NCBI GenBank assembly: GCA_910588535.1 | Contig: CAJUOO010000011.1 | Span: forward strand, 1-24,358 | DNA length: 24,358 nt | Direction of reading: 5' to 3' | DNA from: an uncultured Lachnospiraceae bacterium | GTDB taxonomy: Bacteria; Bacillota; Clostridia; Lachnospirales; Lachnospiraceae | Shown: positions 1-6,642 of the stretch, one piece after another | How positions within the stretch are numbered: position 1 is the first letter of the stretch | Layout of the letters: every line of letters begins with the position of its first letter | The notes under the pieces: generated by a model | Told to the model about the DNA's origin: nothing | Database searches by the model: none | What the model saw: only the letters and a program-made list of their open reading frames with translations | Translations under genes and position numbers: made by a program

Positions 1-20
1 TTATTTTTTTGCAAGTAAAA

Positions 21-55
21 GGAGCTGCGCACGAATTACTTAGTGCGACAGCCCC
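21..55. terminator. Stem-loop, possible bidirectional terminator
   Basis: GGAGCTG-CGCAC pairs with GTGCG-A-CAGCCCC (one mismatch and one bulged A) around a 10-base loop. On the plus strand it is followed by a T-rich stretch (CTTCTTTCT), on the minus strand by CTTTTACTT. It probably ends transcription of whatever lies at the left edge; neither T tract is a clean run. Confidence 0.45.
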
Positions 56-110
56 TTCTTTCTGGAGAGTCTTATACTGCTTGAGGGTGACAGCTTTCTC
101 CTCAGATACT

Positions 111-194
111 TTAATGGGATTTGAATTTCTCTGCCAATATTTTTCCAAGCGTGCTTTTTCTAGAGCCATTTAAACCACATAAAATAATTCCCAT
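111..194 (-). pseudogene. Relic of a P-loop kinase-like ATPase (N-terminal 27 residues)
   Basis: Reading the minus strand from the ATG at 194 gives 27 residues starting MGIILCGLNGSRKSTLGK, then a stop at 111. The beginning looks like the first beta strand, P-loop and first helix of small adenylate/shikimate-kinase-like proteins, whose usual form is GLNGSGKST. Here the invariant glycine before the lysine is arginine, which should abolish nucleotide binding, and the rest of the roughly 170-residue domain is absent. No good ribosome site precedes it. A competing frame from the ATG at 169 stays open to the window edge for 56 codons but has no recognisable domain and runs through the hairpin at 21-55, so I treat it as a shadow. 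Confidence 0.5.
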
Positions 195-289
195 AAGAAA
201 CCATCTTTCTAAGATGTTAAATCAAAGGTTATCTTTCAAAAGATTGCAAATTTCTGTCAAAGTATAGTCATTGATACGGCTCGTTCCCA

Positions 290-508
290 TTGCAGTCTCT
301 TTGCCGACTACTTCTTATCAAAATCTGCGGGCTTCCCGTGGTACGGTATTTTAACCCGGAGATCATGCGGGAGGAAAGCGCACAGAGGCAGCGGGTCAGC
401 CACAAACTGAAACTCTGCCCGGAAAAATTTCTGCCGGTCATCGAGGGCGCGGTTGATGGGATCATTCAAATTCAACAGAAGAATGCCCCCAGATTAGTTA
501 CTTATTGA
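290..508 (+). pseudogene. Unidentified coding-like remnant, GC-richer than its surroundings
   Basis: This stretch is clearly GC-richer than the flanking DNA. The plus frame reads through a charged, protein-like segment (NPEIMREESAQRQRVSHKLK, then a PEKFLPVIEGAVDG-type stretch) before its stop at 508. There is no ribosome site at the first ATG, and the end overlaps the well-supported small gene on the other strand (498-662). I do not recognise the family. It is most likely the tail end of a transferred gene whose body has been lost; it could also be non-coding. Confidence 0.25.
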
Positions 509-662
509 CGTCAGTAATGACGATACTCCCATCTTTATTCAATAAGAGGGTTATATTTGTATCATGGACAAAATAATTAACGCCTGTTTCATTATCAATG
601 GCTATGCTCCACGAAGATCCTTGTGTATAAATCGTTTCAAACCGCTTTTCTTTGTTTACCAT
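498..662 (-). CDS. DUF6440 family small protein (54 aa)
   Basis: The minus strand encodes a 54-residue soluble protein beginning MVNKEKRFETIYTQGSSW, with the core NETGVNYFVHDTNITLLLNK and the end DGSIVITDVNK. The pattern (ERF-x-hydrophobic, a strand with a conserved G, 'D/N-x-x-T-G-V-x-Y', then 'LLNKDG') matches my recollection of the DUF6440 family, small beta-rich proteins of unknown function common in Firmicutes. The start is placed at the second of two ATGs (662 rather than 668) because GGAG is then 7 bases upstream; from 668 it would be only 1 base away. It follows the ABC-2 permease by 14 bases and is probably the last gene of the GntR-ABC operon. Its role there is unknown. Confidence 0.75.
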   Translation of the reverse strand: MVNKEKRFETIYTQGSSWSIAIDNETGVNYFVHDTNITLLLNKDGSIVITDVNK

Positions 663-676
663 ATTCATTCTCCTTT

Positions 677-1285
677 TTAAGTCATATCCTTATTTATAAT
701 TTGTTTTCTCGAAATCAGCCACGAAATCGCATAAAGTAATACACCTACAATAGTCACAAGACCACAAGCGAGCAACTTGTTGTCAATTAGCAGCGCAGCT
801 CCTACAAATACGAAAGCGGAAAGAGGGTACGCAATGATTAAAGCCAACATACTTTTTTCTTCACTAAGCAGGAATGTGAGTGGTATTGTCATGCTTCCAG
901 AAAACAATGCCATAGCAACGCTGATACCAACAAATAGCATCATAGATTGATAGTCAATTTGACCTTTTATAATGGATGCCACAACACCCAGAATGACACC
1001 TAAAAGCAAACCGATCCCACTAAGTAGTAAATACAAGATATATTTACAGTCTAAAACAGCCGTTCTGGATACAGGTAAAACAATCGAAACTTTTTTCCAA
1101 CCAGAGTTTCTGTCCATATTTATCGTCGTTACAGAGATCATTCCGAGCATAACAGTTGCAATTACAGTTAAAACCCATGTGGAAGTCAAAAAAGACATTC
1201 CTATTCCAACCACTGCAAAAACTACGAGTATGATATATAGCACAGACTTGATTAAATAATAATCTTTAAGTAATAAGCCTTTCAT
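677..1285 (-). CDS. ABC-2 type transporter permease
   Basis: A 202-residue integral membrane protein with about six hydrophobic helices (the first near residues 15-50, the last near 170-192), short loops and the cytoplasmic start MKGLLLKDYYLIKS typical of the small ABC-2 permeases (ABC2_membrane_5-like) paired with YtrB/BcrA-type ATPases. It would form the membrane half of an exporter or membrane-stress transporter with the ATPase just upstream; its start is 1 base from the ATPase stop, so they are translated together. The substrate cannot be told; relatives handle antimicrobial peptides, cell-wall-active drugs or lipids. The length is normal and the frame intact. Confidence 0.85.
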   Translation of the reverse strand: MKGLLLKDYYLIKSVLYIILVVFAVVGIGMSFLTSTWVLTVIATVMLGMISVTTINMDRNSGWKKVSIVLPVSRTAVLDCKYILYLLLSGIGLLLGVILGVVASIIKGQIDYQSMMLFVGISVAMALFSGSMTIPLTFLLSEEKSMLALIIAYPLSAFVFVGAALLIDNKLLACGLVTIVGVLLYAISWLISRKQIINKDMT

Positions 1286-1286
1286 T

Positions 1287-2144
1287 TTATTTCCCCCTTT
1301 CTCCTTTTACATAGAGAAGCATAATTTCGTCAATCGAAGCTGAATCAATCAGTGCTTTGGGATATTTTTTCTTCATGGCAACACGATCAGCAACCAACAC
1401 CTGCCATTCATAATCCATCTTGCGATATACGATGATGTCCAATTTATCCAATGCCTCGAACTGTGCGGCTCCACACTTAATGATACCATACTGCTCGATC
1501 AGCTCATCCTTCGGCTTTGAGAATACTACTTGCCCTTCGTGAATAAAAACAATGTAGTCAGCAATTTTTTCAAGGTCAGTAGTGATGTGCGAAGAAATCA
1601 AAATAGAATGAGTTTCGTCCTGTGCAAAGTCCAATAAGATGTCTAATATATCATCTCGTATGATGGGATCAAGTCCACTGGTGGCTTCATCCAAAATCAG
1701 TAGCTTAGAATTATGGGACAAGGCAACTGCGATTGCCAATTTCATTTTCATTCCTTTTGAAAATTGCTTAATCGGTTTATCAGCAGGTAAAGAAAATTTT
1801 TTCAAAAGGTTCAGGAATGTGTGTTCTTCCCATGAATGATAAATGTCTTTCATAACCCGGTTGAGTTTTCGGGTAGAAAAGATTTCAGGATAGTTATTGC
1901 CGTCAAATACGACACCAATCTGTTCCTTGATTTCATTATCCAGCTGCTCTTTACCTAAAACGCAGATGCTGCCAGCCTCTTTCTGAATAAGTCCCAGCAC
2001 TGCATTGATCGTTGTACTTTTTCCGGCTCCATTTTCACCAATCAGTCCTACAATAGAACCACATGGAACAGAAAATGAAACTCCATTCAACATAAAATCT
2101 TTATATGTCTTAGTTAGACCTGAAATAATTAAAGCATCATTCAT
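1287..2144 (-). CDS. ABC transporter ATP-binding protein (YtrB/BcrA-like)
   Basis: A 285-residue ATPase. Walker A is GENGAGKS (residues 36-43), the ABC signature is FSKGMK (128-133, a variant of LSGGQ usual for this subfamily), Walker B is LLILDE (148-153) followed by the D-loop SGLDP, and the switch histidine is H186 in ISSHI. The last ~75 residues form the extra C-terminal domain seen in exporter ATPases of this type. Its ATG overlaps the stop of the GntR gene by 4 bases and its stop is next to the permease start, so the three genes form a translationally coupled operon. It probably powers export with the permease at 677-1285; the substrate is unknown. Confidence 0.92.
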   Translation of the reverse strand: MNDALIISGLTKTYKDFMLNGVSFSVPCGSIVGLIGENGAGKSTTINAVLGLIQKEAGSICVLGKEQLDNEIKEQIGVVFDGNNYPEIFSTRKLNRVMKDIYHSWEEHTFLNLLKKFSLPADKPIKQFSKGMKMKLAIAVALSHNSKLLILDEATSGLDPIIRDDILDILLDFAQDETHSILISSHITTDLEKIADYIVFIHEGQVVFSKPKDELIEQYGIIKCGAAQFEALDKLDIIVYRKMDYEWQVLVADRVAMKKKYPKALIDSASIDEIMLLYVKGERGK

Positions 2145-2524
2145 TCTCCATCATCCTCCTGATACATAAGGGTTAGTAAATCGGTCAACTTATTGAGAGA
2201 TATTCCGCTTGTGCGTGCGATTTCGATTGCCTCTGCAAATTTTTCCTCTATCTTCTTTTGTTGTTCTTCAAGATAGAAGTCTTGGTTTTGTGCCGACACA
2301 TAGCAGCCTTTTCCAGCAGTTGTTTCAATAAAACCATCTTCCTGCAAAGTTGCATAAGCCTTTTGTACTGTAAGAATACTGATGTGCAACGATTTTGCCA
2401 ATGAACGCACAGATGGAATTGCTTCACCAGCTTTCAGTTCTCCACTCATAATAGCCGCTTTGATCTGTGAAGAAATTTGCTCATACAGCGGTCGGCTTGC
2501 TTTATTGCTTACGACTATTTCCAA
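2141..2524 (-). CDS. GntR family transcriptional regulator, YtrA type
   Basis: A 127-residue regulator. A winged helix-turn-helix occupies residues 10-80 (RPLYEQISSQIKAAIMSGEL, then the recognition part PSVRSLAKSLHISILTVQKA and the wing ETTAGKGCYV), followed by a short helical tail of ~45 residues. That short tail is the mark of the YtrA subfamily, which represses the ABC genes beside it. The frame is open further upstream to an ATG at 2587, but that would start inside the promoter. I place the start at TTG 2524, giving the family length and the expected LEIVVSNKASRPLYEQI opening, with a weak GGTGA ribosome site 4-8 bases before. It is the first gene of the operon and likely represses it through the palindrome at 2549-2575. 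Confidence 0.88.
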   Translation of the reverse strand: MEIVVSNKASRPLYEQISSQIKAAIMSGELKAGEAIPSVRSLAKSLHISILTVQKAYATLQEDGFIETTAGKGCYVSAQNQDFYLEEQQKKIEEKFAEAIEIARTSGISLNKLTDLLTLMYQEDDGE

Positions 2525-2548
2525 ATTCTCACCGCCATTTCTGTGTTG

Positions 2549-2600
2549 TACTGTATTGATATTATAAATACAGTATAATACATGCAAAAACAGTTGTCAA
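2549..2600 (-). promoter_or_regulatory. Promoter and palindromic operator of the GntR-ABC operon
   Basis: Minus-strand promoter: -35 TTGACA (2595-2600), 17-base spacer, -10 TATACT (2572-2577). A perfect inverted repeat TACTGTATT-N9-AATACAGTA fills 2549-2575, covering the -10 box and the likely start point. This is the usual arrangement for autorepression by a YtrA-type GntR dimer. The binding itself is inferred. Confidence 0.8.
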
Positions 2601-2697
2601 TATGGTAGACAGCCATATCATATAAATAATTTGTATTCATCTACGCATTTAGGGTGGTAAAAGTCCGCGGAAATCAAGGGTTTTTCTGCATGGGCGG

Positions 2698-3251
2698 TAT
2701 GAAGAATTATGGATTGATTATCCTAATTATAAAATCAGACATAACAGTGATCTGCTTTCATTATTTATTCACAAGCCTATGATGTATCCAAAAGGAGAAA
2801 AATTCCAATATAACAATACAGGGTATGTCCTGCTTGCAATGATTAAAGAAAAAATGACAGGAATATATTTTGACCAATACCTAAAAGAGAATATTTTTGA
2901 TGTATGTGGTATGAAATCAACGGGGTATTATGAGTTGGACAGGTTGCCAGCAAAGTGTACTAATAACTATATTTATTGTGCTGATACAAAGGATTACCGC
3001 ACAAATATATTTTCTGTTGACGTTAAAGGCACCGGTGCAGGTGGGGCGTTTATAGCAGTAAAAGATATTATTCGTTTTTGGACTAACTTACTGGAAGGAA
3101 ATTTGATCTCAAAATCATATGTTTCAGATATGCTTAGTAAACAGAGCAGAAATGGGGATGATGCAGAAGAAGGATATTATGGGTATGGAATGAAACAAAT
3201 ATAGAGAATACTGCCAAAAGACATGCCAAAGTATTGTTCGAAAAACTATAA
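2698..3251 (+). pseudogene. Serine beta-lactamase-fold hydrolase, pseudogene (5' part missing, internal deletion)
   Basis: Frame 1 reads from 2698 to a stop at 3204 and matches the middle of the class C beta-lactamase/penicillin-binding family: YEELWIDYPNYKI, then MMYPKGEKFQYNNTGYVLLA containing the Y-N-N motif (the second catalytic motif), then CGMKSTGYYELDRLPAKC and DVKGTGAGGAF. The N-terminal third with the nucleophile motif S-x-x-K is missing, with no in-frame start at its place. At YYGYGM the reading shifts: frame +2 from 3186 gives WNETNIENTAKRHAKVLFEK-L then stop at 3249-3251, which looks like the natural C-terminus. So a segment was deleted inside the gene and the join is out of frame. 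An ATG at 2779 allows a 141-residue product, but it would lack the nucleophile. Confidence 0.7.
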
Positions 3252-3283
3252 GCCAGTCAGGCAGAGGTTACAAAAATAAAGAT

Positions 3284-3403
3284 TATCACATTATTAGTAG
3301 CATTGTAATCTGTACAATATAGAAAAATAAAATCTTACATCATAGATTTTTTTGATAATATTATATCTCTATCAAGTACAGGAAGGCTTCTAATAATGTG
3401 ATA
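3284..3403. repeat. 120-bp element with 18-bp inverted ends
   Basis: TATCACATTATTAGTAGC at 3284-3301 is the reverse complement of 3386-3403 at 17 of 18 positions, the first 14 being perfect. The 84 bases between are AT-rich and non-coding. No clear target-site duplication is seen at the outer edges. It could be a small non-autonomous transposon remnant or a foldback element. The rest of 3252-3543 holds no gene I can support. Confidence 0.55.
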
Positions 3404-3543
3404 TAGTGCTATAAAACAACATTTATAAACCGATCGGAAGATTGTCCATTTTCAGACAGATAGTATAAATAGAGGCTTGTGATTTTTCATATGTGGTGGT
3501 ATAACAGGCGGGAATGGAAAGTATTATAGTTGTATCTAATACA

Positions 3544-4779
3544 TTAAGATAGGATAGTTTTGTCATTTATCTTTTCAAACATTTCCTTTACCATAGGCGC
3601 ATTTTTTGTTAGTCTTTTAATACTTAACTCCTCTGCTTTGTTATTAGCTAATCGGAGATTATTTTCAGAGGAAAGAAGAGCTTCTTTTGTCTTTTGTAAA
3701 TGAGAAATTGTTTTATCAATTTCATTAATGGCAGTTGTAAATTTTTCACTGGCTAATCTGTAATTGCGAGCAAATCCCTCTTTAAAAGAATTCATATTTT
3801 CTTCAAAATGAAGAATATCTATTTGCTGATGCTTTGCAAGTTCCAGCTCTTGCCGATATTTTAAGGAATTTTTTGCTGCATTTCTCAATAGAGTAATAAT
3901 TGGAATAAAAAACTGGGGACGAATAACATACATTTTATCATATTTATATGAAACATCTACTATGCCATTATTATATAGTTCATTGTCAATCTCTAATAAA
4001 GAGACCAGTACTGCGTATTCACACCCCTTTTCTCGCCTATCTTTATCCAGCTCTTTAAAAAAGTCTTCATTTTTATGTTTGGTAGCTGTCTGATCCATCT
4101 CATTTTTCATTTCAAACATAATAGAGATATATTCAATTCCTTCGATTGACTCTCGAAAAATAAAATCTCCCTTGCTTCCATTTCTCGCATCATTATCTTT
4201 TTCAAAATATGCAGTTGGAAATGCTGTCATTCTTAATGAATTAAATTGATTCAGACAATGCTGCTCTAGACTTTCTCCAATCATTTTAGTCGACTGTCTG
4301 GCTTTAAAATCTTTATAATACTCAATTTGCTCATCTTTTAATTTAAGTTTATCCTCATATTCCTTGCGCAGAGATTGTTCTTTAAATTGATTTTCTGTCT
4401 CTTTATTTGACAACTGATTTTTCAATTCAGTAATTTCAGTTATTTTTTTAGATAGTTCATTATCTTTTTCCTGAACTGCTTCAGAGACAGCCAGTTTCTT
4501 TTCTGTATCACTATGAGTAAGCTTGGCTTTCAACTGTTCAATTACATTTTCTTTTTCTATAATTTCCGTCATTTTTAAAGAAAGAGCGATATCAAATTCC
4601 CTTTTCTGTTTCATTTTTGCAAGTTCTAAATCTTTTTCTTTCCTATCTTCAAAGTCTTTTTCCCGTTCACTTAATTCCCTATTAAATTCTTTATCTCTAA
4701 CTTGTTGAAGAATCTGTGCATAATCAGACTCATCAACCACAAAAACCTCTCCACAGTTTGGACATTTAATTTCTGGCAT
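3544..4779 (-). CDS. DUF2130 family protein: zinc-knuckle start, coiled coil, PD-(D/E)xK-like core
   Basis: A 411-residue soluble protein. It opens MPEIKCPNCGEVF, half a zinc ribbon (C6, C9). Residues ~22-165 are a charged coiled coil. Residues ~165-330 form a compact domain with conserved G-E-S-L-E (168-172), G-D-F (D205) and F-E-M-K (E223, K225); the spaced D...ExK fits a PD-(D/E)xK nuclease core, as in RmuC, which has the same coiled-coil plus nuclease plan. A second helical tail follows. The start is placed at ATG 4779 because AAGGA lies 8 bases upstream; the ATG at 4788 overlaps that site. A minus-strand promoter lies at 4854-4882. It stands alone; the family's function is not established and nuclease activity is inference. 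Confidence 0.82.
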   Translation of the reverse strand: MPEIKCPNCGEVFVVDESDYAQILQQVRDKEFNRELSEREKDFEDRKEKDLELAKMKQKREFDIALSLKMTEIIEKENVIEQLKAKLTHSDTEKKLAVSEAVQEKDNELSKKITEITELKNQLSNKETENQFKEQSLRKEYEDKLKLKDEQIEYYKDFKARQSTKMIGESLEQHCLNQFNSLRMTAFPTAYFEKDNDARNGSKGDFIFRESIEGIEYISIMFEMKNEMDQTATKHKNEDFFKELDKDRREKGCEYAVLVSLLEIDNELYNNGIVDVSYKYDKMYVIRPQFFIPIITLLRNAAKNSLKYRQELELAKHQQIDILHFEENMNSFKEGFARNYRLASEKFTTAINEIDKTISHLQKTKEALLSSENNLRLANNKAEELSIKRLTKNAPMVKEMFEKINDKTILS

Positions 4780-4853
4780 ATTCCACATCCTTTTTATTTT
4801 ACGGCGTTTTGCCCTGTTTTATATTATTGAAAAATATATACCTACTTGCAGAT

Positions 4854-4882
4854 ATTATAAAAAGAAAGAATAAATTATTCAA
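4854..4882 (-). promoter_or_regulatory. Promoter of the DUF2130 gene
   Basis: Minus strand: -35 TTGAAT (4877-4882), 17-base spacer, -10 TATAAT (4854-4859), about 75 bases before the ATG at 4779. The remainder of 4780-5297 is very AT-rich; a 101-codon plus-strand frame at 4962-5267 is I/Y/F-rich, has no ribosome site and looks accidental, so I see no gene there. Confidence 0.65.
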
Positions 4883-5297
4883 TATATATTATAACAAATA
4901 TAAAAGTGAAATCCATTTCTATTTATTATTAACGACATAGATATTATAACATACGTTCTAGTTGTTCACAATCATTTATTTGTATCACATATCACATAAC
5001 CGATATAAAACTAAATACCAAATCTCATATGCGTTGTTTACAGAGATGCATTGGTATTACAGATGTTATCTAATATACTTTTATATATTTATTAATTGTA
5101 AAATTTTGCATGTCATTTTTGTGAATGATTTGCCTAAAGAACTGCCTATGCGAATTTTTTTAAATATAACTATTTGCATTATTCTTTGCCTGAAAATAAG
5201 ATGCAGATCATTCTCAAAAATATGTATATCTCTTTTTCAGATAAAGTATATATCTGCTAATAATTGATTGAGAAAACGTTAGAGATCGCTAGGACGC

Positions 5298-5329
5298 TTG
5301 ACAGCATACTGACAGTATGATAATATCAT
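5298..5329 (+). promoter_or_regulatory. Promoter of the TetR gene with two overlapping palindromes
   Basis: -35 TTGACA (5298-5303), 17-base spacer, -10 TAATAT (5321-5326). Between the boxes sits the perfect inverted repeat CATACT-GAC-AGTATG (5305-5319), and overlapping the -10 a second one, ATGATA-A-TATCAT (5317-5329). Either could be the TetR operator for autorepression; the first has the usual 15-bp TetR-like size. Confidence 0.7.
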
Positions 5330-5365
5330 CAACATACTATTTATATTTGGGGAGGTGAAGCGGTT

Positions 5366-6019
5366 GTGGCTAGAAATAAACACCCTGAAGAGACAGTAAA
5401 CCTTATTTTGGAGGTTGCATTTCAGTTGTTTATGAAAAAAGGATACGAGCATACTTCCATTCAGGATATTATTAATAATCTGGGAGGACTTAGCAAAGGT
5501 GCTATCTATCACCATTTTAAGTCAAAGGAAGATATATTATTTGCCGTCACGGATAGAATGACAGAAGAATCAAATAGGATGCTTGGTGTCATTCGAGACC
5601 GAACAGATCTAAACGGAAAGGATAAATTAAAGATGATTTTTAAAGAATCTATCCTAAGACCTGTGCAGGATGAGATCTTTACCGTGGCTCCTAATTTAAG
5701 CAGTAATCCAAGATTAATATACAGCATGTTTCGAGAAACTGTGGTGGAGGCAGCGCCAGATTATATCGTTCCAATTATAAAACAAGGAATTGTGGATGGT
5801 TCCATCAAGACAGAGTATCCTGAAGAATTGGCAGAGTTAATTATACTTATCGCAAATATTTGGATGAACCCAATGATATTTGATAATACAGTGGAGGAAA
5901 CTTGCAGAAAATCTATGCTATTTCAGCAGATGATGCGAGGATTTGGATTGGATATTGTAGACGATGAGATGCTAGAAAGATTGCGGGAGCTTGCCATTAT
6001 ATATCAGAAAAATAAATAA
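5366..6019 (+). CDS. TetR/AcrR family transcriptional regulator
   Basis: A 217-residue repressor. The N-terminal helix-turn-helix (residues ~10-56) is classical: an opening helix ending FQLFMKKGYEHTSIQDI, then GGLSKGAIYHHFKSKEDIL. The C-terminal ~150 residues form the helical ligand-binding and dimer domain, too variable to assign an inducer. The start is GTG at 5366, with GGGGAGG about 10 bases upstream and no other start near. TetR regulators usually control a neighbouring pump, but here the next gene is only an XRE regulator, so its targets are either itself or lie elsewhere. Confidence 0.9.
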   Translation: MARNKHPEETVNLILEVAFQLFMKKGYEHTSIQDIINNLGGLSKGAIYHHFKSKEDILFAVTDRMTEESNRMLGVIRDRTDLNGKDKLKMIFKESILRPVQDEIFTVAPNLSSNPRLIYSMFRETVVEAAPDYIVPIIKQGIVDGSIKTEYPEELAELIILIANIWMNPMIFDNTVEETCRKSMLFQQMMRGFGLDIVDDEMLERLRELAIIYQKNK

Positions 6020-6043
6020 GGATAAGAGAGAATAAATAGTAAA

Positions 6044-6059
6044 AATAACGGGCGTTATT
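6044..6059. promoter_or_regulatory. Short perfect palindrome between tetR and the XRE gene
   Basis: AATAACG-GG-CGTTATT (7-base arms). It lies about 40 bases before a TATAAT box at 6098-6103 that probably serves the XRE gene. It could be an operator for either regulator or a weak terminator of the TetR transcript; there is no T tract. Confidence 0.35.
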
Positions 6060-6134
6060 GTACTATTCTGTTGGTGGCAATTCTTCTTGTGAGAGATTAT
6101 AATAAAGAGCATAAAATATAAGGAGGTTGTCATT

Positions 6135-6590
6135 ATGAGCTTAGGAAATAATCTATTTCATGTCCGGAAGAAAAAGGGCTTGTCACAAGAAGAGGTTGCT
6201 GAGAAATTGGGTGTGAGCAGACAGACAATATCAAAATGGGAGACAGATGAAACATTGCCAGATATTCGCCAGTCAAAACATCTTGCAGTACTATATGGGT
6301 TGTCGCTGGATGAGTTAATTGAATTTGATATTGAGGTAAAAGAAATACAAGAAGTGATTGATAGGACAAGCGAGGAAGTGACCAATAAAATAGATTGGAC
6401 AAAGGCATGGGGCAAGAAATATCCAGTGCTTGTGCAATATCAGAAGGAAGTGGATACGTCTTTTTATGCGGCAAGATTGGATGAGATGCAGAGCGATTTG
6501 CAAAAGAAATATGGGTACAATGAGCTGGATGCGTTTCTCGTACTGAAAGATATATTAGCGGCCGTGTGGAAGAATAAAAAGAAAGATTAA
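6135..6590 (+). CDS. XRE family helix-turn-helix regulator
   Basis: A 151-residue protein. Residues 5-62 are a typical Cro/C1 HTH: LFHVRKKKGLSQEEVAEKLG, VSRQTISKWET, then LPDIRQSKHLAVLYGLSLDEL. The remaining 90 residues are helical, charged and end in lysines, with no recognised sensor domain and no membrane helix, unlike many relatives that carry one. A strong AAGGAGG ribosome site precedes the ATG. A terminator follows within 20 bases, so it is likely a single-gene transcript or co-transcribed with tetR. Targets are unknown. Confidence 0.88.
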   Translation: MSLGNNLFHVRKKKGLSQEEVAEKLGVSRQTISKWETDETLPDIRQSKHLAVLYGLSLDELIEFDIEVKEIQEVIDRTSEEVTNKIDWTKAWGKKYPVLVQYQKEVDTSFYAARLDEMQSDLQKKYGYNELDAFLVLKDILAAVWKNKKKD

Positions 6591-6607
6591 ATTATATGAT
6601 TGCAATG

Positions 6608-6642
6608 GAAGGGTCCGTGTAGGCGGACCCTTATTCATTTAG
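6608..6642 (+). terminator. Intrinsic terminator of the XRE gene
   Basis: GGGTCCG (6611-6617) pairs perfectly with CGGACCC (6624-6630) around a 6-base loop, followed by TTATTCATTT. It lies between two convergent genes, and its 3' side almost touches the stop of the minus-strand gene, so it may serve both. Confidence 0.8.

Noticed and set aside
1..169. Minus-strand frame open to the left edge (56 codons from ATG 169)
   Set aside because: It overlaps the kinase relic in another frame, has no ribosome site and runs through a terminator-like hairpin.
4962..5267. 101-codon plus-strand open frame
   Set aside because: Composition is I/Y/F/C-rich as expected of translated AT-rich non-coding DNA; no ribosome site and no domain.
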